In this document: positions 1 to 9,671 of the stretch, in pieces | How positions within the stretch are numbered: position 1 is the first letter of the stretch | How the letters are laid out: every line of letters starts with the position of its first letter | Assembly (NCBI RefSeq): GCF_010671925.1 | Contig: NZ_JAAHIH010000001.1 | Span: 1,369,053 to 1,433,052, forward strand | Direction of reading: 5' to 3' | From: Moorena sp. SIOASIH | GTDB taxonomy: Bacteria > Cyanobacteriota > Cyanobacteriia > Cyanobacteriales > Coleofasciculaceae | Length of the DNA stretch: 64,000 bases | Notes under the pieces: model-generated | What the model saw: the letters and a program-made list of their open reading frames with translations, nothing else | What the model was told of the DNA's origin: nothing | The model's database searches: none | Program-made: the position numbers and the translations under genes

Positions 1-1156
1 TGGTCAAAAAGTACAAACCTTTTGCTGGTACTGATCTTTCGTAGTCTTGTGCCAGCATATAACGCCATGTTGCTAAAGCAGCAGCAGTTCCGAGAGGATG
101 GTTAGCAAAGTTGCTGTGGGCGTGTCCAGGAGTGAAAAAGTCTGGTGCTACTAGGTCTTCTCGCGCCCAGACTAAGCTAACTGGACTCAAACCATTGGTG
201 AAGGATTTGCTCAACGTAATAATGTCTGGCACAAACCCAAAATGTTCGAAGGCAAATAATTTACCAGTACGGTACATCCCAACTTGAATTTCGTCATCAA
301 ATACAAGAAGTCCGTGCTTTTCTCGTAACTCACTGATAAACCCTTTAAAGAAATCCCTGGGTGGGATGGTGTAGCCTCGTCCTTGACAAGGTTCTACAAC
401 TATGGCACCCACTTCTGAACTAGTTTCACTTGCGATGCCATAAAATTCGTTGGAGAATGCCTTGCGAATCATGCGCTCGCAGTATAAGTCACAGGTTTCT
501 CGTTCTTTTTCATAGAAACACTGAGCGCAGTTAGCAAACGGCAACATAACTGCCCGTTCTGAGAACTCATTAAAGTACTGTCGATATCGATGACTACTCG
601 AAAGGTTGAGAGTACCAAGAGAGCGACCATGATAACCACCCATCATCACAGCTACTTTATTCTTACGGGTGTTTTTACGAATAATCTTTAGGGCATCTTC
701 CACCACAAGTGCGCCGCCCACATTAAAAGATACTCGGCCTTTGACACCGGTTCTTTCATACATCGCATCTACTACTTGTTTCGCGATTAATAATTTTTCA
801 CGATGTAGAAAGTCGCCATTAGCTTGAGGTAATGTATGGAGTTGTTTAGTAACCTCTGATTCAATCTCTGGATTGCGATACCCAAAGTTACAACTTGAGT
901 GCCACATTCCCGTATCGATATAGGATTTGCCCTCATCGTCGAAAACCAATCCCCCCTTACAACCAGTTACAATGATTGGTCGTTCTTGATAGTGAACCGT
1001 ATCCCCCCAACATAGATATTCCTGATCAATTTCGCGCAGAGCCTGGCTGTCGATTGTAGTTGGTAAATCTAGTTTTTCTTTATCTAATACTGGGATTTTG
1101 TTGACCCCTTGGTTAAAGGGCATTTCTATACTATTGCCATCCCATTCTTCAGCCAT
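1..1156 (-). CDS. PLP-dependent class III aminotransferase, 3' end outside the window
   Basis: An open frame runs on the minus strand from an ATG at 1156 to the window edge, about 385 codons without a stop. Fold-type I class III features are visible: the PLP-aspartate region FDDEIQVGMYRTG, the Schiff-base lysine in LSKSFTNG near residue 317, and the downstream HAHSNFANHPLGTAAAL segment that normally lines the cofactor site. A Cys-rich insertion (CAQCFYEKERETCDLYC, near residue 190) is less usual. The ATG at 1156 has an AAGGAG Shine-Dalgarno eight bases upstream; an in-frame ATG at 1186 lacks a good one. The family moves amino groups between amino acids and keto acids or aldehydes. The substrate cannot be read here. 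The gene diverges from the megasynthase locus and could feed or tailor it, but may be unrelated. Confidence 0.85.
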   Translation of the reverse strand, partial: MAEEWDGNSIEMPFNQGVNKIPVLDKEKLDLPTTIDSQALREIDQEYLCWGDTVHYQERPIIVTGCKGGLVFDDEGKSYIDTGMWHSSCNFGYRNPEIESEVTKQLHTLPQANGDFLHREKLLIAKQVVDAMYERTGVKGRVSFNVGGALVVEDALKIIRKNTRKNKVAVMMGGYHGRSLGTLNLSSSHRYRQYFNEFSERAVMLPFANCAQCFYEKERETCDLYCERMIRKAFSNEFYGIASETSSEVGAIVVEPCQGRGYTIPPRDFFKGFISELREKHGLLVFDDEIQVGMYRTGKLFAFEHFGFVPDIITLSKSFTNGLSPVSLVWAREDLVAPDFFTPGHAHSNFANHPLGTAAALATWRYMLAQDYERSVPAKGLYFLT

Positions 1157-1464
1157 TTTTGACGCTCCTTGGTTAATGTCGGTCATGAGCTCACTTTTTT
1201 TGTTTTACCTTTTCTGCACAGGGTAAGCGCAATAATCTATCAAGATGCAGTCTGATCGGTACTCTTGAAAAGAATTACAAGAGTACTACAATTCACTGCT
1301 TAATATGAGCCTAATCCTTGCTATTGCTCTGGATCAGATTTTGGGTTGATTTTTTTTTCGCTTACCGGAATTTTCTGCACCCAGAGAATCCTATCACAGG
1401 ATAAGGAAATGATCTGGATTTAAAATATTAAAAAATTGTTAAGCTTAACCAAAACAAAATTTCT

Positions 1465-1635
1465 TTCCAGAACACTTGACAATTTATTATCTATATGATA
1501 AAAAAAATTATCAAAAATACTAACTATAAACGGTGTAACTTCAAGTCAGTTCCAGAACACTTGACAAATTATTATATATGTGATAATTTTTTCTTATATA
1601 AAACCCTAACTATAAACGGTATAACTTCAAGTCAG
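1465..1635 (+). promoter_or_regulatory. Tandem 85-bp direct repeat with promoter-like elements
   Basis: Two adjacent copies (1465-1549 and 1550-1635) share TTCCAGAACACTTGACA at the start and CTATAAACGGT(G/A)TAACTTC near the end. Each has a perfect -35-like TTGACA with an AT-rich hexamer about 17 bases downstream (TAAAAA, TAATTT). The duplicated TTGACA suggests a tandem promoter or operator array reading toward the synthase genes about 1 kb away. This is a sequence-pattern inference; the -10 matches are poor. Confidence 0.35.
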
Positions 1636-1720
1636 TTGCTTTATCCTTTACGCGATAAAGCTTTGATTAGTATTTTTAGGGAGCAGGGACTTCGGAGCAG
1701 GTAACAGGAAATAGGGAATA

Positions 1721-1892
1721 GCGATGCAGCTTCGGAACAGGGGAGGCAGTGCGGTCAAAGGAGGCCACCCCATGAGCAACTGCCGTGGTTTCCCCCACTC
1801 GCGCTTTGCATCAAGACGGGAACAGGGAAAAAATTCTGTGTACCTCAGGTGCGACCCGAACGCGCCCCGCGTCGGCTTTGCCGAAAGGCGCG
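1721..1892. repeat. Dispersed GC-richer repeat with unit-boundary motif
   Basis: Positions 1721-1743 are the reverse complement of the boundary motif that follows each thioesterase end at 8708-8730, 15867-15889 and 43772-43794; the match to the second of these is exact. The following GC-rich stretch, with GGTTTCCCCCACTCGCGC and TGCATCAAGAC, resembles interspersed repeats of filamentous cyanobacteria. The motif therefore marks both the left edge of the tripled region and the end of each unit. Confidence 0.5.
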
Positions 1893-1974
1893 ACCTGTGA
1901 ATATTATTTATACGGCTATTTTTTTTTGCTTTCAATTTAATCCAATCGACAAGCTATCGAGATTTTTTTTTGGA

Positions 1975-2300
1975 AAGACTTAGGGAAAGTTAACTCTTCT
2001 CTGATCCCAACAATAAACACCCGTTACCAGGATTGAATAATGCCATAATCAGCGGCATCAACTAATCGAAAAACTACCTTGTATTTAACCTCTTCCTAGT
2101 TACCTGAAGTATGGAGTTGTTCCAGTCTCTTAAGATGATCCTCCCAGTCTTCCCAATCCTTCGTTGTTTTAACTAACACGACGGCATAGTCACTCTGGAA
2201 GAGCCCTATAAATATCGTAAAAATGTGCTAATTTTTGTAAAGTTTTGTTTCACAATTAAACACATCTCCCAGAGATATATTTAGAATAATATTGGTTGGT
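1975..2300 (-). pseudogene. Decayed C5 DNA cytosine methyltransferase remnant, copy 1
   Basis: The minus strand translates to VFRLVDAADYGI followed by QSW, a stop, then RVFIVGIREEL. This matches the conserved C5-methyltransferase block usually read as AADYGxPQxRxRVFIVG. The stop (TAA, 2024-2026) falls where a Gln codon (CAA) is expected. Upstream, in the same frame but broken by another stop (TAG) in this copy, is SDYAVVLVKTTKDWEDW and flanking residues. The catalytic PCQ motif is not present, so this is a C-terminal fragment. Copies 2 and 3 precede the other synthase units. Confidence 0.55.
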
Positions 2301-2458
2301 TTCCTAACGACTTGGCAATAATGGCGTACGCAGAACACGAATACTAGGGATTTGCCAGCCCTACCTTGATCACTAAAAGCTAAATTGGTCGATTAACTTG
2401 CCTGTACGTGTTGTATTACTATATAACCCTGATCGAGGCTCTCACTTTCAACGCACAA

Positions 2459-2659
2459 TCACTTATCTATCTCCCTTATTAAGGTCGGAATACCCTGACA
2501 ATAGTTCCCACCTGGCTCAATAACAAACTCAGCCAATTTACGAGCCGTGAGTAAGCGTTGAAATTCAACTAGTTCTTTGGCTTGACTGTGGACTGACAAC
2601 TTGATTAAAGAATTATTGGTATCTGACTTTTTTGAACTGCTTGTTAAGGGATTAGCATA
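2459..2659 (-). pseudogene. Short unidentified minus-strand reading-frame remnant
   Basis: An open frame on the minus strand ends at a TGA (2459-2461) and reads SHSQAKELVEFQRLLTARKL then AEFVIEPGGN near its end. A matching frame exists before unit 2 (with one extra codon) and in degraded form before unit 3. No family is recognised. Its frame runs back into the start of the synthase gene, so it has lost its own 5' part or is fortuitous. Confidence 0.25.
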
Positions 2660-5600
2660 GTGACGAGTTGTGTAAATTATTTCCCCAATAGCGAGTCGAA
2701 ATTCTTGAGTTTAGTGGATTTATTAGGCAACAGAGCGCAAGGGATGCCTAATCAGCAAGCCTATATCTTTCTGGAAAACGGAGAAACCCCCTCAGGGAGT
2801 CTTACTTATGGGGAATTAGATGCAAAAGCCCGAGCGATCGCATTTCATCTCCAATCCATGCAAGGAGAACGGGCTTTATTGCTATACCCTTCTGGATTAG
2901 AATTTATTACAGCTTTCTTTGGCTGTTTGTATGCGGGGGTAATAGCTGTGCCAGTTTATCCTCCAAGACGCAATCAGAAATTGTCTCGGTTGCTAAATAT
3001 CATTAATGATGCTCAAGCTGATGTAGCACTGACCACCACATCGATACTGGCTGACATTGAGCAAAGGTGGGAAGAGGAAGCGGAGTTAGCGCAGTTGCAG
3101 TTGGTAGCTACAGATACAATTGTTGCTAATGGTCAAGAGTTTGTACCTCAATCAGTGACACGGTCGAGTTTGGCGTTTTTGCAATATACTTCCGGTTCCA
3201 CAGGAACACCAAAGGGGGTGATGGTGACCCATGGCAATATCATCCACAACCAGCAGATAATCCATCAGGCATTTGGTCATAGCGAGCAGAGTATTGGTGT
3301 AGGTTGGTTGCCATTGTTCCATGATATGGGATTGATTTTTAATGTCGTACAGCCAATGTATCTGGGATTTCCCAGTATTCTGATGCCTCCAGTGGCATTT
3401 CTGCAGAAGCCGATTCGTTGGTTAAAGGCGATTTCTAACTATAAGGCGACTACCAGTGGCGCACCCAATTTTGCTTATGATTTATGTGTCAAAAAAGTTC
3501 AAGAAGAACAATTAGCATTTCTTGACTTGAGCAGCTGGGATGCGGCTTTCAATGGGGCAGAACCAGTACGGGCAGACACTCTGGAGCAATTTGGTCAAAA
3601 ATTTGCGAACTGTGGTTTTAATTACAGTGCCTTTTATCCTTGCTATGGCATGGCGGAGACTACTCTGCTTGCTACCGGTGGACAGAAGAATCAATCGCCG
3701 GTGATTCAGGGGGTATTGGCAGGGGAATTAGAACAAAATTCGGTAGTAGAGAGTGAAATTTCCTCGGATGAAAGTCGAAGGTTGGTGGGTGTTGGTCATC
3801 CTTACCTGGACACAACAGTAATTATCGTTAACCCTGAGTCGTTAACTCCGAGTGAACCAGGACAAGTAGGAGAGATTTGGGTTAGCGGTGGAAGTGTAAC
3901 TTCTGGGTATTGGAATCGCCCCCAAGCAACAAAAGAAACCTTTCAAGCTTATCTGAAAGATATAGGGGACGGACCTTTTTTACGTACAGGGGACTTAGGT
4001 TTTTTTAGTAAGGGGGAACTGTTTGTTACAGGAAGACTAAAGGATCTAATTATCATTAGAGGTCGCAATCATTATCCCCAAGATATTGAATTAACTGTTG
4101 AAAACAGCCATCCTGCTTTACGAAGTCATTGTAGTGCTGCCTTTTCTGTAGAGAGGGATGGAGAGGAACGCTTGGTGGTTGCTGGTGAGGTGGAACGAAC
4201 TCACCTACGCAAGCTGAACACAGAGGAGGTAGTTAGAGAAATTCAAATCGCCCTATCAACAGAACATGAATTAGACGTTGATGGGGTGGTTTTGTTGAAG
4301 ACGGGGAGTATTCCTAAGACCTCTAGTGGAAAGATTCAACGGCGTGCTTGTAAGCAAGGATTTTTAGAAGGGAGTTTGAATGTCGTAGGCCAGTGGCAGA
4401 AAACTTTATCCCAGGGTGAATACGTAGCACCACGCACCCCAACCGAAGAAATAATCGCCAACATCTTCGCTTCTGTTCTAGGAGTGAAAGATGTAGGAAT
4501 ACATGACAACTTCTTTGAAATCGGAGGACATTCTCTACTTGCCACTCAATTAATTTCCCAACTGCGAGTAACCTTCAACAGAGAAATACCCCTAAGACAA
4601 GTATTTTCAAGCCCGACAATCGCTCTTATTTCGCCGAAATTAACCCAATTACTGACCACAGAAAACCAATTAAGTCTTCCTTTGATTCAACCAAGAACCG
4701 ATAGTGAACAATTACCCCTATCATCGGCTCAAAAAAGACTGTGGTTCCTCAACCAACTAGAAGGAATTAGTGCCACTTATAACATACCAGTAGCCCTTAG
4801 AATCACTGGCAACTTGATCATTAACGCCCTAGAACAAGCCTTATCAGAAATAATCAGTCGTCACGAAGTAATACGGACAAGTTTCTCCACTATTAATGGC
4901 ACACCAACACAGGTAATTCACCCCGACAGCACCATCAACATCAATGTAGTAGACCTACAACAATACCCAGACCAAGAACGGGAAACCATCTTACAGCAAG
5001 AAGTAAAACAGGAAGCAACAACCCCCTTTGACCTAGAGATAGCACCATTAATCCGTTGTAAATTATGGCAACTAGACACTACCGAGTATGTGTTAGTGCT
5101 GACGATGCACCACATAGTCTCTGATGGTTGGTCGATGGGAATATTAATCGAAGAACTATCAAGTTTATATCAAGCAATAGCGGCATCAGAACCATCCCCC
5201 TTACCCGAATTAGCGATTCAATATGCTGACTTTGCCCTTTGGCAAAGACAATGGTTAACTGGGGAAATCCTAGAAAACCAATTTAATTACTGGAAACAGG
5301 AATTAGAGGGTGCTTCAGAATTATTAAAATTACCCACAGACCATCCTCGTCCCCATGTAATGAGTTACCAGGGGAGTAGTGAAAGTTTTAGTTTAACCGC
5401 TGAACTAACCCAGAAGCTGCAACAGTTGTCTGTGAACGCAGGTAGTACCTTATTTATGACCCTGCAGGCAGCGTTTGCCACCTTACTCTATCGTTACAGT
5501 GGACAATTTGATATTTTAATTGGTTCACCCATAGCCAATCGCAACCGCCGTGAAATAGAGCCACTAATTGGCTTCTTTGTCAATACCTTGGTGTTGAGAA

Positions 5601-8600
5601 CTCGTTTTGAACATAATCCCAGTTTTTCCCAGTTGCTCAGGCAAGTTAGGGAAACCACACTCAACGCTTATGAACATCAGGATGTACCTTTTGAACAGGT
5701 AGTATCCGCATTGCAACCCCAACGGTCTTTGAGTCATTCCCCCCTGTTCCAGGTGATGTTTGTGCTACAGAATGCACCGATGGGAAAATTAGACTTACCA
5801 GGTGTGACATTGAGTCAGTTCAATCAACACAGTACGATTGCTAAGTTTGATTTGACCCTGTCAATGACGGAAACAGAGATGGGATTGGTGGGGACATGGG
5901 AATACAACACAGACTTATTTGATGGGTCAACTATTAAAAGGATGGCTACTCATTTCCAGAACTTGTTGTCAGCAATTGTGGAAAATCCCCAACAAGTAGT
6001 CTCAGAGTTACCTTTATTGAGTGTAGAGGAACGTCATCAACTGTTAGTGGAGTGGAATGATACTACCAGTGACTATCCCAAAGATAAATTCATTCATCAG
6101 TTAGTCTCCGAGCAGGTCGAGAAAACACCCAATGCTATAGCCGTGGTGTTTGACCAACAGCAGTTGACTTACCATCAATTAAATCAAAGGGCGAACCAAT
6201 TAGCACATCACCTACAAAACTTAGGAGTAGGACCAGAGGTACTGGTAGGTATTTGTGTGGAACGTTCTATACAGATGGTCGTGGGATTGTTAGGGATATT
6301 GAAGGCTGGTGGTGCTTATGTACCCCTCGATCCTAATTATCCCCCAGAACGACTGAGTTATATGTTGGCAGATTCGGGTGCTGAGGTGTTGTTGACTCAA
6401 CAGTCGTTACGAGAATCTTTGCCACAAAATCAAGCACAGGTGCTTTGCTTGGATAGTGATTGGGCAGCGATAGAGCAACACAGTGGAGAGAATCTTGATG
6501 TTGGGGTTCACTCAGATAATTTGGCTTATGTGATTTATACTTCTGGTTCTACAGGAGTTCCGAAGGGGGTTTTAGTTGCTCACCGTAATTTGGTTAATGC
6601 TTACTTTGCTTGGGAAGAGGCGTATCAACTCAAAACCGAAGCCAGAAAACACCTACAAATGGCTAGTTTGTCATTTGATGTTTTTGGAGGAGATTTAGTT
6701 CGTGCCCTTTGTTCTGGAGGAACATTAGTTTTATGCCCGACGATTGAAGATCTTTTGGATGCTGAGAAACTCTATGAATTGATGCTCTTTCAAGAGATTG
6801 ATTGTGCTGAGTTTGTCCCTGCGGTAGTCAGAAATTTAATGGAATATCTTCACGAAACTAAGCAGGATTTGAGTTTCATGAAGGTAATGATAGTTAGTTC
6901 AGATAGCTGGTACATAGAGGAATATAAAAAATTAAGGGATTTGTGTAATGAAAAAACACATTTAATCAATGCCTATGGAGTAACAGAAGCTACTGTTGAT
7001 AGTTGTTACTTTGACAATATTTGCCCACGAGGACTGTATGAAAAGTTAGTTCCGATTGGACGTCCATTTGCTAATACCAAAATCTACATCCTAGACAAAC
7101 ACCTCCAAGCAGTACCCATAGGAGTACCAGGAGAGTTGTACATCGGAGGTTATGGACTAGCCAGAGGATACCTCAATCGCCCAGAACTAACCACAGAAAA
7201 ATTCATCACTAATCCCTTCTGTAATTCCCAATCCAAACGCCTTTACAAAACAGGAGACCTAGCGAGATACCTACCAGACGGTAACATTGAATTTATCGGT
7301 CGCATCGATAACCAAGTTAAAATTCGAGGCTTCCGCATCGAACTAGGGGAAATCGAAGCAGTCCTGTCCACCCACCCCCAAATCCAACAAACAGTAGTAA
7401 TTGCCCGAGAAGATATTCCTGGTAACAAACGCTTAGTCGCCTACATAGTCAGTGAGGAAGAATCACTAACTACCAACCAAGTCAGAGAATTCCTTAAACA
7501 AAAACTACCAGACTACATGGTGCCCAATGCTTTTGTTACTTTAGACACCCTCCCCTTAACACCAAATGGCAAAGTAGACCGTTTTGCGCTGCCCGCACCT
7601 GATGGGGAAATTACCCGAGAAAATGAATACGTCGCACCACGTACAACCATAGAACTTGAACTGACTCAAATCTGGTCAGACGTTTTGAATCTCACCTCTG
7701 TCGGAGTACAAGATAACTTCTTTGAGCTGGGCGGTCATTCCCTTCTAGCTGTCCGTTTAATGTCCAAAATTCAACAACAATTCCAAATCAATTTACCTTT
7801 AGCAACCCTTTTCCAAAGTCCCACCATTGAACAACTAGCGAGCCTTCTGGGTTCTTCAGTAAATACACAAAACCCCATCTTAGTGGGCATTAAAACCAGT
7901 GGAAACCAACCTCCATTATTCTGTATTCACCCGGTTGGTGGCAATATCCTCTGTTATGCAGAGTTAGCTCGTCATTTAGATCAAGATTATCCAGTATATG
8001 GTTTACAATCTCTCGGTTTAGATGGACTACAGCAACCCTTAACTTCTGTTGAGGAGATGGCATCCCATTATATTGAGGCAATACAGCAAATTCAACCCCA
8101 AGGTCCCTATCATCTCATTGGCTGGTCTCTCGGAGGTGTAATTGCTTATGAGATGGCACAACAATTACAGGCTAAAAATGAGCCAGTGGCTCTTCTAACG
8201 TTAATAGACAGTTATGCACCTACTGTAATTCAGATGCCTTCAGAAATAGATCAAGCCATGATAGTAAATCTATTGGCTCAAGATTTGGGAGGTCTCTATG
8301 GTCAAGAGTTAGATATATCCCATGAAACACTTAGACAACTTGAACCAGACGAACAAGTTTTGCATCTATTTGAGCAAGGCAAACAGCAAGGGATATTGCC
8401 ATCAGACCTAGAAATAGAGCAAATGCGTTCTTTATGGAAAGTTTTGAAAGCAAATATTACGGCATATTATCATTATAAACCAAAAGCTTATCCAGGTTCA
8501 CTTCTCCTTATAAATGCTAGTCAAACTTCCCCAGGAGTAATTGAAGACCCAACCCACGGCTGGGGTTCTCTAGTTAATGGTGACATCCAAACTCACACTA

Positions 8601-8686
8601 TTACTGGAGATCATTACACTATTATGAAAGCCCCTCAAGTTGAGGGTCTAACTGCAGAATTGAACAACTATCTATTGAACAACTAG
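2660..8686 (+). CDS. FAAL-PCP-C-A-PCP-TE lipopeptide synthetase (unit 1)
   Basis: 2008 residues. Order: fatty acyl-AMP ligase (about 1-590; YTSGSTGTPKG near 178), carrier (Ser of GGHSLLATQ near 624), condensation domain (HHIVSDG near 818), adenylation domain (YTSGSTGVPKG near 1292; [11 protein letters not shown] near 1547), carrier (GGHSLLAVR near 1694) and type I thioesterase (GWSLGG near 1821; His in GDHYT near 1984). It should activate a fatty acid, couple it to one amino acid and release the product. By alignment to the GrsA pocket I read D-V-G-E-I-S-A-V-D, whose acidic residue recalls Orn/Lys/Arg-type codes; this is tentative. The FAAL motif normally HDMGLIG is HDMGLIF here, which may alter the acyl pocket. 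The GTG start (2660) has AAGGGA nine bases upstream. The TE is single, unlike units 2 and 3. Confidence 0.92.
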   Translation: MTSCVNYFPNSESKFLSLVDLLGNRAQGMPNQQAYIFLENGETPSGSLTYGELDAKARAIAFHLQSMQGERALLLYPSGLEFITAFFGCLYAGVIAVPVYPPRRNQKLSRLLNIINDAQADVALTTTSILADIEQRWEEEAELAQLQLVATDTIVANGQEFVPQSVTRSSLAFLQYTSGSTGTPKGVMVTHGNIIHNQQIIHQAFGHSEQSIGVGWLPLFHDMGLIFNVVQPMYLGFPSILMPPVAFLQKPIRWLKAISNYKATTSGAPNFAYDLCVKKVQEEQLAFLDLSSWDAAFNGAEPVRADTLEQFGQKFANCGFNYSAFYPCYGMAETTLLATGGQKNQSPVIQGVLAGELEQNSVVESEISSDESRRLVGVGHPYLDTTVIIVNPESLTPSEPGQVGEIWVSGGSVTSGYWNRPQATKETFQAYLKDIGDGPFLRTGDLGFFSKGELFVTGRLKDLIIIRGRNHYPQDIELTVENSHPALRSHCSAAFSVERDGEERLVVAGEVERTHLRKLNTEEVVREIQIALSTEHELDVDGVVLLKTGSIPKTSSGKIQRRACKQGFLEGSLNVVGQWQKTLSQGEYVAPRTPTEEIIANIFASVLGVKDVGIHDNFFEIGGHSLLATQLISQLRVTFNREIPLRQVFSSPTIALISPKLTQLLTTENQLSLPLIQPRTDSEQLPLSSAQKRLWFLNQLEGISATYNIPVALRITGNLIINALEQALSEIISRHEVIRTSFSTINGTPTQVIHPDSTININVVDLQQYPDQERETILQQEVKQEATTPFDLEIAPLIRCKLWQLDTTEYVLVLTMHHIVSDGWSMGILIEELSSLYQAIAASEPSPLPELAIQYADFALWQRQWLTGEILENQFNYWKQELEGASELLKLPTDHPRPHVMSYQGSSESFSLTAELTQKLQQLSVNAGSTLFMTLQAAFATLLYRYSGQFDILIGSPIANRNRREIEPLIGFFVNTLVLRTRFEHNPSFSQLLRQVRETTLNAYEHQDVPFEQVVSALQPQRSLSHSPLFQVMFVLQNAPMGKLDLPGVTLSQFNQHSTIAKFDLTLSMTETEMGLVGTWEYNTDLFDGSTIKRMATHFQNLLSAIVENPQQVVSELPLLSVEERHQLLVEWNDTTSDYPKDKFIHQLVSEQVEKTPNAIAVVFDQQQLTYHQLNQRANQLAHHLQNLGVGPEVLVGICVERSIQMVVGLLGILKAGGAYVPLDPNYPPERLSYMLADSGAEVLLTQQSLRESLPQNQAQVLCLDSDWAAIEQHSGENLDVGVHSDNLAYVIYTSGSTGVPKGVLVAHRNLVNAYFAWEEAYQLKTEARKHLQMASLSFDVFGGDLVRALCSGGTLVLCPTIEDLLDAEKLYELMLFQEIDCAEFVPAVVRNLMEYLHETKQDLSFMKVMIVSSDSWYIEEYKKLRDLCNEKTHLINAYGVTEATVDSCYFDNICPRGLYEKLVPIGRPFANTKIYILDKHLQAVPIGVPGELYIGGYGLARGYLNRPELTTEKFITNPFCNSQSKRLYKTGDLARYLPDGNIEFIGRIDNQVKIRGFRIELGEIEAVLSTHPQIQQTVVIAREDIPGNKRLVAYIVSEEESLTTNQVREFLKQKLPDYMVPNAFVTLDTLPLTPNGKVDRFALPAPDGEITRENEYVAPRTTIELELTQIWSDVLNLTSVGVQDNFFELGGHSLLAVRLMSKIQQQFQINLPLATLFQSPTIEQLASLLGSSVNTQNPILVGIKTSGNQPPLFCIHPVGGNILCYAELARHLDQDYPVYGLQSLGLDGLQQPLTSVEEMASHYIEAIQQIQPQGPYHLIGWSLGGVIAYEMAQQLQAKNEPVALLTLIDSYAPTVIQMPSEIDQAMIVNLLAQDLGGLYGQELDISHETLRQLEPDEQVLHLFEQGKQQGILPSDLEIEQMRSLWKVLKANITAYYHYKPKAYPGSLLLINASQTSPGVIEDPTHGWGSLVNGDIQTHTITGDHYTIMKAPQVEGLTAELNNYLLNN
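4001..5986 (+). repeat. 1986-bp block shared with 11016-13001
   Basis: The segment covering the end of the FAAL, the first carrier and the C domain appears base-for-base the same as 11016-13001 (offset 7015). Single mismatches at 4000 and 5987 bound it. I compared it by eye and through the identical protein and antisense translations. Confidence 0.85.
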
Positions 8687-8737
8687 CACGTCTTGGCCGC
8701 ACTGGCTCCCCTGTTCGGAAGCTGCATCGCTAAATAC

Positions 8738-8856
8738 TTAAGCAGATTTTGCGAGTAAAGGTTCTACGGTCTGGTAAAATTCACCCACCTGCTCTAAAAT
8801 CTCAATCAATTCCCGTTCAAAGGTGACCAAAGCACGATTGGTTTTTCCACCAATAT
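8738..8856 (-). pseudogene. Truncated duplicate of the 3' end of ccs1, copy 1
   Basis: 119 bases match 43802-43920, the last 39 codons plus stop of the intact ccs1 gene ([16 protein letters not shown] ... EPLLAKSA). Homology stops at CCACCAATAT. The 51 bases between the TE stop and this fragment are also the same as those at 43751-43801. It is a passenger left by duplication of a segment that ended inside ccs1, and is not functional. Confidence 0.85.
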
Positions 8857-8989
8857 TGATTCGGAAACTGATAGAAATGACAGAGGGTTTGTAGTACTGA
8901 AATAGCCTTGAATAGTATTTCTACGGCTATTTTTTTTGCTTTTAATTTAATCGAATCGGCCAGCTATCGAGAAATTTTTTTTCGGGAAA
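8857..8989. other. Unit junction 1/2
   Basis: Sequence starting TGATTCGGAAACTGATAG, shared with 16016 onward, joins the ccs1 fragment to the next methyltransferase remnant. No gene is seen. Confidence 0.5.
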
Positions 8990-9315
8990 GACTTAGGGAA
9001 AATTAACTCTTATTTGATGCCAACAATAAACACCCGTTACCGGGGTTGAGTAATGCCATAATCAGCGGCATCAACTAATCAAAAAACTACCTTGTCTTTA
9101 ACCCCTTCCTAGTTACCTGAAGTATGGAGTTGTTCCAGTCTCTTAAGATGATCATCCCAGTCTTGCCAATCCTTCGTTGTTTTAACTAACACGACGGCAT
9201 AGTCACTCTGGAAGAGCCCTATAAATATCGTAAAAATGGGCTAATTTTTGTAAAGTTTTGTTTCACAAGTAAACACCTCTCCCAGAGATCTATTTAGAAT
9301 AATATTAGTTCTATC
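8990..9315 (-). pseudogene. Decayed C5 DNA cytosine methyltransferase remnant, copy 2
   Basis: Same fragment as 1975-2300. The minus strand reads AADYGITQPR, stop, RVFIVG. The stop (TAA, 9037-9039) is at the same codon as in copy 1, while neighbouring residues (QPR) are closer to the expected PQxR than in copy 1. The minus-strand remnant seen at 2459-2659 follows it at about 9470-9671. Confidence 0.55.
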
Positions 9316-9671
9316 ACGACTTGGCAATAATGGCGTACGCAGAACACGAAGACTAGGGATTTACCAGCCCTACCTTGATCGCTAAAAGCTCAATTGGTCG
9401 ATTAACTTGCCTGTACGTGTTGTATTACTATATAACCCTTATCGAGGCTCTCACTTTCAACGCACAATCACTTATCTATCTCCCTTATTAAGGTCGGAAT
9501 ACCCTGAAAATCGTTCCCACCTGGCTCAATAACAAACTCAGCCAATTTACGACGAGCCGTGAGTAAGCGTTGAAATTCAACTAGTTCTTTGGCTTGACTG
9601 TGGACTGACAACTTGATTAAAGAATTATTGGTATCTGACTTTTTTGAACTGCTTGTTTTGGGAGTAGCAGA

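Larger units (their letters stand above)
1157..1974. other. Intergenic region between the aminotransferase and the first synthase unit
   Basis: No convincing gene is seen. It holds a tandem 85-bp repeat (1465-1635), a GC-richer dispersed repeat (about 1721-1892) and an A/T-rich stretch. Sequence shared with the other two units begins near 1893, at the motif tacggctatttttttt. Confidence 0.6.

Noticed and set aside
1495..1704. 69-codon plus-strand frame
   Set aside because: It lies within the 85-bp tandem repeat and AT-rich DNA; the composition is not protein-like.
1648..1935. 95-codon minus-strand frame upstream of unit 1
   Set aside because: It is made of dispersed-repeat sequence with no recognisable domain or Shine-Dalgarno.
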